Origin: UASB124 sp041662445
GTDB taxonomy: Bacteria; Babelota; Babeliae; Babelales; RVW-14
DNA length: 55,183 nt
Assembly: GCA_041662445.1 (NCBI GenBank)
Contig: JBAZSL010000011.1
Span: forward strand, 1 to 55,183
Reading direction: 5' to 3'
Of the stretch, positions 34,006-42,005 are shown piece after piece. Each line of letters begins with the position of its first letter. Within the stretch, counting starts at the first letter, position 1. The notes beneath the pieces are model-generated. The model was not told the DNA's origin and searched no databases. It worked only from the letters and a program-made list of their open reading frames with translations. The position numbers were made by a program, and so were the translations under genes.

Positions 34006-34128
34006 AACCCCCGCCTCTTTACATTTTTTGTTAATGTGTAAGTCTTAGTGCTGTTTTCTTACGTATTTTAGCAGTTGTTTAACGGTATTTTCCCAAACGA
34101 CACATCAATATATGTATAGAGGTGATGG

Positions 34129-35517
34129 ATGATCTCAGTGCTGAAGAAGTTCTCGGGCCTCAGAAGCAAAGGTGAGTCGTTTGATAAGATTCTTGGCTAT
34201 TGGTTCCCCGAACTTGTTTCACAAATAATCTTGATCACGCTTCCCTCAATTGTCGACTCGTGGGTTGTTGCACAACTTGGATCCATTGCGGTATATGGCG
34301 CTCTTGGCATGGGATCCAATGTGTTGCATGCACTCAATAAGCTTGGCGAGGCTATCCCTGTTGCGGCTACCGCCATTATAGGTCGTCACAACGGCGCACT
34401 AGAGCATGAAAAATGCGGTGAAGATCTTGGCGATACCTTTTGGATAACGTTTCTCCTTGGATTTGCCCAATTTACGTTCTTCTTCTTTTGTGCTTCCGGC
34501 TTCTATCATTGGCTTGGCGTACCTGAAGATATGGTGGTACACGGCACCCCGTTCTTGATGCTTAAATCTTTCGGCATGTGGCTCGCTTTTATCACCTTCG
34601 GACTCTTGAGCTTTATCCGTGCAGTCAAAAATACACGCGTCCCTATGTTGGTGTGCATTTCAGGCATTATAACTTTTGTATTTTTTGACTACGCATTGGT
34701 TCTTGGCAAATTTTCGCTCCCCCGCCTTGGGCTCCTTGGCTCGTCAGTTGCAACCATCATTGAATATGGCTTCATGGCAGGAATTGCGCTGTTCTATATT
34801 TTGACCAACCCCGATTATAAGAAATATTTTGCCAAAATATTTCTTTCAGTATTCAACGTTGGACGAGCATTAACATTACTCAATCTCAGCTGGCCTATCG
34901 TCGTCGACAAAACAACAATCGCGCTTTCATATATTTGGCTCGCCAAGCAAATTACCCATCTTGGCACACAAGCAATTGCATCATTTGATGTTATTAAAAA
35001 TCTCGAACGCATGGCCTTTGTTCCCGTAATGGCCTCAGCAACTATTATTACGTTTCTTGTCAGTAACTATCTCGGCGCACGCGATTACGACGGAGCAACC
35101 GCAACCATTAAAAAACTGTATCTTTTTTCCTGCTTCACAGTATTGGCAACACTCATATTTTTATGTATTAACGCAACATACTACGTAAGCTTTTTTGATC
35201 CCGCAAACAAACTCACCACATTTGCAGCTGCAGCGCTTACGCCCATAAGTCTTTTGGTGTTCTTCGATTTCACTCAGGTTTTTTTGGCGGGCGCGCTACG
35301 CGGCGCAGGGGATGTTAAAGCCGTTATGTGGACACGCGTTATCGTATGTTCATGCTTTTTCGTACCGGTATCATATTGGTTCAGCTCGTTGCCCAGCATT
35401 AGTAATTTAATGAAATTTGTTCTTATTTACGGAAGCTTTTACGTTACGACAGGCATTATTGGCCTTGTATACCTTTTGCGCATTAATAGCCACAAGTGGC
35501 ATCAAAAAAGAATTTAG
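34129..35517 (+). CDS. MATE family efflux transporter
   Basis: The 462-residue protein has about 12 membrane segments in the two-bundle MATE arrangement. Motifs include LPSIVDSWVVAQLGSIAVYGALGMG in the first helices, AIIGRHNGAL, the loop with IRAVKNTRVPM, and in the second half FLVSNYLGARDYDGA and FLAGALRGAGDVKAVMW. MATE proteins export cationic or organic compounds using Na+ or H+ gradients. The start follows AGAGGTGATGG. It ends 12 bp before gatC and may share its mRNA, although the functions are unrelated. Confidence 0.9.
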   Translation: MISVLKKFSGLRSKGESFDKILGYWFPELVSQIILITLPSIVDSWVVAQLGSIAVYGALGMGSNVLHALNKLGEAIPVAATAIIGRHNGALEHEKCGEDLGDTFWITFLLGFAQFTFFFFCASGFYHWLGVPEDMVVHGTPFLMLKSFGMWLAFITFGLLSFIRAVKNTRVPMLVCISGIITFVFFDYALVLGKFSLPRLGLLGSSVATIIEYGFMAGIALFYILTNPDYKKYFAKIFLSVFNVGRALTLLNLSWPIVVDKTTIALSYIWLAKQITHLGTQAIASFDVIKNLERMAFVPVMASATIITFLVSNYLGARDYDGATATIKKLYLFSCFTVLATLIFLCINATYYVSFFDPANKLTTFAAAALTPISLLVFFDFTQVFLAGALRGAGDVKAVMWTRVIVCSCFFVPVSYWFSSLPSISNLMKFVLIYGSFYVTTGIIGLVYLLRINSHKWHQKRI

Positions 35518-35529
35518 AGAGAGGAGCAT

Positions 35530-35835
35530 ATGTCGACGTTCAACAAACAAGAGCTTATGCACATCGCCAATCTTTCGGCGCTTAAACTCGAAGAACATGA
35601 AGTCGACCTCTTTGTTCAACAGATTCAAAAAATTTTATCCGCTATGGACCAGCTTCAATCGGTCACCGTCGCTCGCCAGGCCGAACACGTCAGAAACGTT
35701 AATATTTTCCGTGACGACGTAGCCATCAAGAGCGATGCCAAGGCGGTGCTCGCACAAGCGCCACAGGTCGACGATGTTTTTTTTGCCGTACCCAAAATTT
35801 TGGATGAAAAAAAATCTGAGGGCGTCGCATCATGA
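35530..35835 (+). CDS. gatC: Aspartyl/glutamyl-tRNA amidotransferase subunit C
   Basis: A 101-residue GatC: LMHIANLSALKLEEHEV at the N-terminus, IQKILSAMDQL and the C-terminal VFFAVPKIL match the family. It stabilises the GatAB heterodimer that converts Glu-tRNA-Gln or Asp-tRNA-Asn. GAGAGGAG precedes the ATG. The end overlaps gatA by four bases. No gatB is in the window. Confidence 0.93.
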   Translation: MSTFNKQELMHIANLSALKLEEHEVDLFVQQIQKILSAMDQLQSVTVARQAEHVRNVNIFRDDVAIKSDAKAVLAQAPQVDDVFFAVPKILDEKKSEGVAS

Positions 35836-37283
35836 AACCATCAATAACCCTCAAAGAACTTAAAGAGAATCTTGATCGCAAAGAAATAGCTCCGCACGAC
35901 GTTACACGTTTTTATGCGGACCGCATAAAAAAACACAACCAAAAGCTTAATGCCGTCATCGAAGTCTTTGATGATGTCGTCAATGATACGCAAAAAACGC
36001 ACGATGCCGCACAACCATTGAGCAGCATTCCCTGCATTCTTAAAGACAACATCTGTCAAAAGGGGCGCTTAACAACCGCTAGTTCTAAAATACTTGCAAA
36101 CTATCACGCGGCATACGATGCCACCGTTGCCACGCGTCTTGCACACGCTGGCGCACATTCCATCGGCCGCGGCAATTGCGACGAGTTTGCAATGGGAAGT
36201 TCTGGCGAATACTCAGCCTACGGCCCCACCAAAAATCCTTGGGATACTGATCGCGTTCCCGGTGGATCAAGCTCCGGCCCTGCTGCGGCAGTTGCTGCTG
36301 GATTAGTACCTTTTGCGCTCGGAACTGAAACGGGCGGTTCGGTGCGAACACCGGCAAGCTTTTGCAATCTTGTTGGTTTGTATCCCACCTACGGACTTGT
36401 TCCTCGTTATGGCGTAATCGCGCTCACCTCATCAACTGATCAGGTTGGCCCGCTCACACGAACGGTATACGACAATGCATTAGTGCTTTCAACGCTTGCA
36501 GGCACAGATCCACATGATATGACATCATTACAAATTCCCGCACAAGATTACACACGTACATTAGATGGTAAAATGCCCTCAAATCTTACACTGGGCGTTA
36601 TCAGGGATGCCCTTGAAGCCGACGGCATTGATGAAGAAGTCCGCACAGCATTTGCAGCATCAATTGAACACCTCAAAAAGCTTGGTGCTCGCATCGTTAC
36701 CATCGATCTACCTAACTTAAAATATGGCATTGCACTCTATTTTATTATCAATCGTGCCGAAGCTGCCTCAAATTTATATCGCTATGACGGTTCACTCTAT
36801 GGCATGCGTAATACAGAGGCAGATGATCTATTCGATATGTACGTACGTACACGGCATGATGGTTTTGGCGTTGAAGTTAAACGTCGCATTCTTGTTGGTA
36901 ATTATGTTCTTTCTGCTGGGCATCAAGATGCGTACTATAACAAAGCAAATCTCATACGCAACATGCTGCGCACTGAGTTTGAACAGGCATTTAAGAATGT
37001 CGATCTTTTGATCAGCCCAACAACGTCAATGCTCCCTTTCAAAATTGGCGCACTTGCTGACGATCCGGTTGCCATGTATATGGCCGATTATTTTACGGTA
37101 CCTAACTGCATCATTGGTACACCGGCACTCTCCGTGCCCTGTGGTTTTTCAAAAAATAATCTTCCCATCGGCATGCAGTTTCTTGGCCCGCGCATGAGTG
37201 AGCACGCACTGTATAAAGTTGCCCACGCGTTTCAGGTAAGCACCGATTATCATCTTAAAAATCCCGTTGGCTATGAACAGTAA
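35832..37283 (+). CDS. gatA: Aspartyl/glutamyl-tRNA amidotransferase subunit A
   Basis: The 483-residue amidase subunit hydrolyses glutamine and feeds ammonia to GatB. The amidase triad is visible: Lys in LKDNIC (about 72), Ser in GGSSSGPAAAVAAG (about 145-147) and the nucleophile in TETGGSVRTPASF (about 169). The C-terminal IIGTPALSVPCGF and LPIGMQFLGP are typical. It is coupled to gatC by an ATGA overlap. Its presence implies indirect charging of Gln- and/or Asn-tRNA. The dus start lies inside its last codons. Confidence 0.97.
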   Translation: MKPSITLKELKENLDRKEIAPHDVTRFYADRIKKHNQKLNAVIEVFDDVVNDTQKTHDAAQPLSSIPCILKDNICQKGRLTTASSKILANYHAAYDATVATRLAHAGAHSIGRGNCDEFAMGSSGEYSAYGPTKNPWDTDRVPGGSSSGPAAAVAAGLVPFALGTETGGSVRTPASFCNLVGLYPTYGLVPRYGVIALTSSTDQVGPLTRTVYDNALVLSTLAGTDPHDMTSLQIPAQDYTRTLDGKMPSNLTLGVIRDALEADGIDEEVRTAFAASIEHLKKLGARIVTIDLPNLKYGIALYFIINRAEAASNLYRYDGSLYGMRNTEADDLFDMYVRTRHDGFGVEVKRRILVGNYVLSAGHQDAYYNKANLIRNMLRTEFEQAFKNVDLLISPTTSMLPFKIGALADDPVAMYMADYFTVPNCIIGTPALSVPCGFSKNNLPIGMQFLGPRMSEHALYKVAHAFQVSTDYHLKNPVGYEQ

Positions 37284-38250
37284 AAACTTCTGGCAAGAAA
37301 AAATCTCCATTGGCTCGCTTGTCGTTCCTCGCTTCATGTCGGCACCACTTGATGGATTAACAACATCGCCTTTCCGACAAATTATCCGCAGCTTCAGTCC
37401 CCATGAACTTCTTTTCACCGAAATGCGGCACGTTGCTCACGTCAGTCATGACCGTAAAAAAATAACACTCACCTATGATCCAATTGAACAACCCCTTGCA
37501 TTTCAATTTTCGGCCAATGCAATCGATTTCATCCCCGAAGGTGTTGAAAAAGTAATCAACAGTGGTTTTGTTATGATTAACCTTAACAGCGGCTGTCCCG
37601 CCAAAACGGTAATACGCTCTGGAGCTGGATCAGCGCTCATGGCAGATTTACCGCGGCTTGAAAAAATCATCAAACATTTTATGACGGCGATCAATGGACG
37701 CGTACCATTTACCCTCAAAATACGTGCGGGTTTTAAAGAAAAAAATGCACTTGATGTCGCTCACATGGCAGAAGCGTGCGGTGTTGAAGCCCTTATCATT
37801 CATCCTCGCACCCAGCCTGAAGGTTTTTCAGCACGACTCGATTTTGACCTCGTACAGCGCATCAAAGCAGCACTCAAGATTCCGGTGATTTTTTCAGGCA
37901 ATATCAATTCATTTGCCACAGCCCAGTTGACCTACGAGCGCACCGGTGTTGATGGTTTTATGATCGGACGCGCGTTATGGGGAGCTCCCTGGAAAATACG
38001 TGAACTTACTGATGCCGCACAGGAGATACCATTTACGCTACAACCAAAGCAGGCTGTAGACACCATGATCAAACATCTTGATTTGAATGTGCAACAACTT
38101 GGCAGCCGTACATTTGTAATGATAAAAAAACATATACCCCTTTATATTCGCACCATCCCCAACGCTGCAATGTGGCGAGATAAATTGCTACATGCATTAA
38201 CTGAGGAAGAGATGCGAGCTATATTGAGTACACTATGCACCCATTTATAA
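37273..38250 (+). CDS. dus: tRNA-dihydrouridine synthase
   Basis: The protein (325 residues from ATG 37273; a TTG six bases earlier is the alternative) is an FMN-dependent Dus enzyme reducing uridines in tRNA D-loops. It shows MSAPLDGLTTSPFR for the usual APMAG.. motif, NLNSGCPAKTV with the active-site Cys (about 114), FTLKIRAGF, LIIHPRTQ and GVDGFMIGRALWGAPW. The pattern is closest to DusB-like bacterial enzymes, but the subgroup is uncertain. It overlaps gatA by 11 bp and mreC by 16 bp, so this is a compact operon. Confidence 0.9.
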   Translation: MNSKNFWQEKISIGSLVVPRFMSAPLDGLTTSPFRQIIRSFSPHELLFTEMRHVAHVSHDRKKITLTYDPIEQPLAFQFSANAIDFIPEGVEKVINSGFVMINLNSGCPAKTVIRSGAGSALMADLPRLEKIIKHFMTAINGRVPFTLKIRAGFKEKNALDVAHMAEACGVEALIIHPRTQPEGFSARLDFDLVQRIKAALKIPVIFSGNINSFATAQLTYERTGVDGFMIGRALWGAPWKIRELTDAAQEIPFTLQPKQAVDTMIKHLDLNVQQLGSRTFVMIKKHIPLYIRTIPNAAMWRDKLLHALTEEEMRAILSTLCTHL

Positions 38251-39053
38251 AAAAAATATTCGTTATTGCATGTCTTGGCGTATTTATTACCTTCACGCTC
38301 GGACGCCTCTGTTTCTTTAATCGCAGTACTATTGAAAATTTTTTCTCCGGCATAACGTATCCCTTCGTGTGGACGGCAAGCAGCATTGCCCAGGGAATCG
38401 ATACCGTCACCACAGAACGGGCATCATACGCAACGTTACGTGCAGAGCATGATCTCCTGCATCAAAATTATCTCAAAGCACTTGATGAAGTTATTCAACT
38501 GCGCGCTACGGTCAAAAGTTACGAGACAGTCAAAGAGCTCCTTGAATTTAAGCAACGCTACAACTATCCCAACGCAATTACTGCAAAAATTTTGATCAAA
38601 AATATCGACCACGAACATTATTATTGGGTCAATCGTGGGCTTGTCGATGGCGTAAAACCCAATATGGTTGCGCTCTATCAAAATCACATTCTAGGTCGTG
38701 TCGCGGCAGTTTATGGTAACTACAGCAAGATCGTTTTAATAACCGATCAACATTGCAAAGTTGCGGCCTATTTAGGCTCGACACATGCTCAGGGAATCAT
38801 GCATGGACATAATTGCATCGACTGTTGCAACCTCCGCTATGTCAGTCATTTCTGCAATGTTCAAGATAATGATCTCGTCATCTCGAGTGGCGAAGGATTT
38901 ATTTTTCCTGAAGGTTTTTGCCTTGGAAGAGTGGTGTTTCATTCACGCAAAGATAAAGAACTTTACCATTGCATCGACGTTAAGCCGGTCATCAACCTCG
39001 GAGCATTACGCAGCTGTATGTTGATTGATCCTGCAGCGCTACGACCACTTTAG
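38235..39053 (+). CDS. mreC: Rod shape-determining protein MreC
   Basis: A 272-residue protein with one N-terminal membrane helix (about 8-25), a coiled coil (about 55-100) and the beta-rich MreC domain, including YYWVNRGLVDGVKPNMVALY, ILGRVAAVYGNYSKIVLITD and VISSGEGFIFPEGFCLGRVV. MreC links the MreB cytoskeleton to PBP2 in the elongasome. PBP2 is encoded at 46203-47936 in this window. Several extra Cys residues (CIDCCN) are unusual. mreB and mreD are not adjacent. It overlaps dus by 16 bp and is followed by a tRNA cluster. Confidence 0.9.
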   Translation: MHPFIKKIFVIACLGVFITFTLGRLCFFNRSTIENFFSGITYPFVWTASSIAQGIDTVTTERASYATLRAEHDLLHQNYLKALDEVIQLRATVKSYETVKELLEFKQRYNYPNAITAKILIKNIDHEHYYWVNRGLVDGVKPNMVALYQNHILGRVAAVYGNYSKIVLITDQHCKVAAYLGSTHAQGIMHGHNCIDCCNLRYVSHFCNVQDNDLVISSGEGFIFPEGFCLGRVVFHSRKDKELYHCIDVKPVINLGALRSCMLIDPAALRPL

Positions 39054-39123
39054 TCACAAAATCGCTCATCGGAGTAGTAATTCTTTGATTATTCTGGTAA
39101 AAATTAAAAGTCATTTTTTATGT

Positions 39124-39197
39124 GCGCCTGTAGCTCAATTGGATAGAGTGTCGGACTTCGAATCCGCAGGTTGCAGGTTCGAGCCCTGCCAGGCGCA
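39124..39197 (+). tRNA. tRNA-Arg (TCG)
   Basis: Acceptor GCGCCTG/CAGGCGC, D arm GCTC/GAGT, anticodon stem GGA..TCC with anticodon TCG, and T arm GCAGG/CCTGC fold well. CCA is not encoded; a palindromic element with arms GCATTCC/GGAATGC begins inside the last tRNA bases. Confidence 0.93.
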
Positions 39198-39309
39198 TTC
39201 CTACGCTCTGCGCCCTATGGGCTTGTAGCTACGGAATGCAAGCACCCTTTTGGAAAGTTTGAATAAGCGAAGGCCTGTCCACCGAAGCCACCTGGGCGTA
39301 GGTGGAATG
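39195..39309. repeat. Palindromic elements after tRNA-Arg(TCG)
   Basis: 39195-39239 is bounded by GCATTCC and GGAATGC and carries inner CCTACGCTC/TAGCTACGG arms. 39274-39309 is a CCTGTCC-type unit (CCTGTCCACCGAAGCC .. GGTGGAATG). Confidence 0.75.
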
Positions 39310-39340
39310 GCAGGCTCCCTTTTTTAAGGTTCTTTGATTT

Positions 39341-39414
39341 GTGCCTATAGCTCAGGTGGATAGAGCGAGCGTTTCCTAAACGCTAGGCCGCAGGTTCGAG
39401 TCCTGCTAGGCACA
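39341..39414 (+). tRNA. tRNA-Arg (CCT)
   Basis: Acceptor GTGCCTA/TAGGCAC, anticodon stem AGCGT/ACGCT with loop TTCCTAA (anticodon CCT), and T arm GCAGG/CCTGC. CCA is not encoded. The last 26 nt recur, interrupted, at 39801-39859. Confidence 0.93.
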
Positions 39415-39531
39415 CTCCTACGCTCTCGCCCTTCGGGCTCTTAGCTACGGAGTGCAGGCACCCCTACGCTCTCGCTTAACGGCTCCTGGCGAAGGCCCGT
39501 CCGCCATAGCCAGTCTCGGCGTCGGCGGAAG
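39410..39531. repeat. Palindromic elements after tRNA-Arg(CCT)
   Basis: 39410-39455 has outer arms GCACACTCC/GGAGTGC and the inner CCTACGCTC and TAGCTACGG. A partial second copy follows (CCTACGCTCTCGC near 39463), then a CCTGTCC-like unit at 39496-39531 (CCCGTCCGCCATAGCC .. GTCGGCGGAAG). Confidence 0.75.
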
Positions 39532-39556
39532 TGCAGGCACTCTTTTTTGAGGAATT

Positions 39557-39799
39557 ATGCATTACGTTTACATTCTAAGGTCAGTTAACTTTCCTGAAAA
39601 AATATATGTTGGGTATACGAACAACATTGCCCAGCGCCTGAATCAGCATAACGCGGGAAAATCTACCTATACTGACAAATACAAGCCTTGGGTATTGCAT
39701 GGTTATATTGCCTTCATCGAAGAAACCAAAGCCATTGCTTTCGAAAAATACCTAAAAACAGGGTCCGGCAACGCATTAGCCAAAAAGCATTTTTTGTAA
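39557..39799 (+). CDS. GIY-YIG nuclease domain protein
   Basis: The 80-residue protein is a single GIY-YIG domain: YVYILRS (GIY position), KIYVGYTNN (YIG position), the Arg in AQRLNQHNAGK and the Glu in AFEKYLKTGSG. This is the stand-alone UvrC-N/YhbQ-like type, likely to cut structured or damaged DNA; the substrate is unknown. The gene sits between tRNA-Arg(CCT) and a broken second copy of that tRNA's 3' end, so it may have arrived with that duplication. AGGA lies before the ATG (GAGGAATT). Confidence 0.9.
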   Translation: MHYVYILRSVNFPEKIYVGYTNNIAQRLNQHNAGKSTYTDKYKPWVLHGYIAFIEETKAIAFEKYLKTGSGNALAKKHFL

Positions 39800-39800
39800 A

Positions 39801-39859
39801 CGCAGGTTCGCCTGTCCTCCGTAGCTATTCAAGCGTAGGAGGAAGTCCTGCTAGGCACA
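39801..39859 (+). repeat. Second copy of tRNA-Arg(CCT) 3' end, split by a palindromic element
   Basis: CGCAGGTTCG (39801-39810) and GTCCTGCTAGGCACA (39845-39859) reproduce the tRNA's last bases (39389-39398 and 39400-39414). Between them lies an inserted unit of 34 nt beginning CCTGTCCTCCGTAGC and ending GTAGGAGGAA. Confidence 0.85.
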
Positions 39860-39887
39860 TATAAATAAAGTCATTTAAGGAGCTCAT

Positions 39888-40208
39888 GTGAAAGTTCAGT
39901 CTCTTGATCAAAAAATAATAAATGCCATCAGGGATCGGCTTGTTAAGACGTATGATCCACGTGAAATATACTTATTGGAGCCCCACCGCAAAAGCGAGGT
40001 CGATGTTGATATCATGGTTATCGTCGACAAAGCCGGTACGCAACGCTACGACCTCATGGCACAAGGCCACAAAGCCCTCATCGGCATAAAAATTCCTAAA
40101 AATATACTCGTTTATACCAAAGAAGAATTTGATGACTACTCAAAGGATTCTTCGACGCTCAGCTATTTAATCAAACAAAATGGTACATGCATCTATGCAA
40201 AAGCATGA
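39888..40208 (+). CDS. MNT-type nucleotidyltransferase-like protein with altered active site
   Basis: The 106-residue product starts at GTG 39888 after AAGGAG. It has the minimal nucleotidyltransferase pattern of MNT antitoxins, but the usual GSxARG preceding the metal residues reads EPHRKSE, while the following VDVDIMVIV keeps the two Asp residues. This suggests weakened catalysis or an unusual subgroup. It overlaps the HEPN gene by 14 bp. HEPN-MNT pairs are commonly toxin-antitoxin modules in which MNT AMPylates or binds the HEPN RNase. Whether this pair is toxic cannot be told from sequence. Confidence 0.8.
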   Translation: MKVQSLDQKIINAIRDRLVKTYDPREIYLLEPHRKSEVDVDIMVIVDKAGTQRYDLMAQGHKALIGIKIPKNILVYTKEEFDDYSKDSSTLSYLIKQNGTCIYAKA

Positions 40209-40578
40209 GCACTGGCTTTTGATAGCACAAGAAGATCTAGATTCAGCAAAACATCTTTTCTCTGCCTCATTGGCAACAAGTTTATTCCACATCCAGCAAT
40301 GCGCAGAAAAAGCACTAAAGGCTTATCTTGCCTGCATAACAGGATCGGCGCTCAAAACGCATGATCTCGTCAGACTTGTCGATCTATGCATGGAACATGA
40401 TGCACGATTTGAAACGATCCGACTCATAGCCGCAGTACTCACACCTTACGAAACAGCTGGAAGATACCCAGATACCTCGTTTAAAAAGCCTGGACATGAA
40501 GTAACACAGAAGCTTATTGAACAATCGGAATACGTGTTCGGTTTTGTAGTTCATCATCTTGATAAACAATCTCACTAA
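40195..40578 (+). CDS. HEPN domain protein, partner of the MNT gene
   Basis: From ATG 40195 (in frame with an earlier ATG at 40180) the product has 127 residues. WLLIAQEDLDSAKHLF, HIQQCAEKALKAYLAC, KTHDLVRLVDLC and GRYPD are the usual HEPN landmarks of the pfam05168 type. The RX4-6H RNase motif of toxic HEPN proteins is not evident. The C-terminal helix includes YVFGFVVHHL. Together with the preceding MNT gene it forms a two-gene cassette next to the tRNA-Arg cluster, a typical place for acquired genes. Confidence 0.85.
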   Translation: MQKHEHWLLIAQEDLDSAKHLFSASLATSLFHIQQCAEKALKAYLACITGSALKTHDLVRLVDLCMEHDARFETIRLIAAVLTPYETAGRYPDTSFKKPGHEVTQKLIEQSEYVFGFVVHHLDKQSH

Positions 40579-40752
40579 CCACCATTTTTTCGCTTTTTTA
40601 TTTTCTACCTGTAACAATAATCATTAAAAACACGCCCTATTGCCTTAAACGCCTCCGCGTATTTGACAAATATCGCATTATTAATAATAATAAACACTTG
40701 AAAATTTTATTATAAATTCATTATTGTCAATATTGTTTTTATGGAGGTTATT

Positions 40753-41832
40753 GTGAAATCGTTACTTTTTACCACAATTATCGCAGCCACCGCCTTCTCG
40801 CCACTTTTTGGCATGCCGCCAGAGAAGTCACATAAAAGAAAAACGCCTGCTGGCGTCCTCACGCGCAGTATGACAAAAAAGCGTAAACTCACCGCTCCAT
40901 CAGATGCAGAAATCACCGCATTCTTTGATGCCATAAACGACAACAATGTCGAAACGATACTCGATATGCTCGATGAGGGTTTTCCTGCCAACGCCCAAGA
41001 ATATGGCATCAATGCAGTAACAATGGCAGCCATACACAATCACCAAGAGCTTATTCGCGTGTTAGTGCGTCATGGAGCTGGTATTGATGGTATTAACGAT
41101 GATTCATCTACGCCACTTATTTTTGCCGCCCGCTATCGCAACACTACCGATGAGAATTATCATGAAGGGCTTCATGGAATTGAGGAACTTCTCGCATGCG
41201 GTGCACATGTTGCGGCTGTTGATAGCGAAAGAATTCAGGCACTTAGATATGCAGTCATGGCCGGCAAAGTCAATGTTGTTCGTCTACTTATTAGGCACCT
41301 CAACGGTGCACGGAATAGAGCACTTGCGCACGCATGGCCACAATGTCCCTTGGAAATCATCAATTTATCACTCAGCTTCCTGCCATCACTTCACCTCAGC
41401 ACAAAATATTGTGACATACTCGTTACCGATGCGATTCTCTTTGACCACAAAGGCAGCAATCTTGCCATCATAGAAGAGCTTCTCGCCGCAAATGACGAAC
41501 AGAACATCGCATTACATTTTTTAATTGCTCTTGATTCAGGAAAAACGCAGGTCGCTGAAATGTTCATTACCTCTTTCCTTGATCAATTAGTAGAAATACC
41601 AGCTCAGGAAAGGTTTGGGCGTAGTGCACTTTTTAGAGTTGCCGCACATGGATATAGCAACGTCGTTAAATGCATACTCGAACGCCTTAAAGCACGAGGC
41701 GCAACAGCAGAAGAATTGTATAACCTTATTGTGCAGCACAAAGACGTCGAAGGACGTAACATGTTGGAATGTGCCGATGCAAGAGGACGTCATAACATTG
41801 TCGAAATGTTGGTAGCTGCACTACAGCAATAA
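40753..41832 (+). CDS. Exported ankyrin protein with nuclear-localisation-like basic motif
   Basis: I start this gene at GTG 40753, because the earlier ATG (40741) is part of the ribosome site ATGGAGG, as in the gene at 42865. The 359-residue product begins with a signal peptide (KSLLFTTIIAATAFSPLFG). Residues 28-45 contain KRK, 11 residues, then KKRK: a bipartite basic cluster. Ankyrin-like units occupy about 58-180 and 240-355. The middle has CPLEIINLSLSFLPSL, similar to a segment in the ankyrin protein at 31937 and reminiscent of F-box or PRANC motifs. An AT-rich promoter-like region (40670-40740) precedes it. A host-directed role is inference. Confidence 0.85.
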   Translation: MKSLLFTTIIAATAFSPLFGMPPEKSHKRKTPAGVLTRSMTKKRKLTAPSDAEITAFFDAINDNNVETILDMLDEGFPANAQEYGINAVTMAAIHNHQELIRVLVRHGAGIDGINDDSSTPLIFAARYRNTTDENYHEGLHGIEELLACGAHVAAVDSERIQALRYAVMAGKVNVVRLLIRHLNGARNRALAHAWPQCPLEIINLSLSFLPSLHLSTKYCDILVTDAILFDHKGSNLAIIEELLAANDEQNIALHFLIALDSGKTQVAEMFITSFLDQLVEIPAQERFGRSALFRVAAHGYSNVVKCILERLKARGATAEELYNLIVQHKDVEGRNMLECADARGRHNIVEMLVAALQQ

Positions 41833-42005
41833 AAATCCCTAATGATCCTTCAGAAAAACAAGTCCCGCCTGCCAGACGACCCCAAAACGTATGGCACGGC
41901 GGAATTTGTTTTTTTTAATTTAATTTGGCAATGAAAGAGGTCGCCATGATACACTCGTGCTAATGAAAATTCAAGAAGAAATATAATAAAAAAGGGAGAA
42001 ACCGT

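Noticed and set aside
39195..39531. CRISPR array suspected from repeated palindromes near tRNAs
   Set aside because: Units are not evenly spaced, arms differ between copies, there are no unique spacers of constant size and no cas genes.
39341..40578. Full prophage or integrative element
   Set aside because: No integrase, terminase, capsid or conjugation gene is present; only a GIY-YIG gene and a HEPN-MNT pair lie beside the tRNAs.
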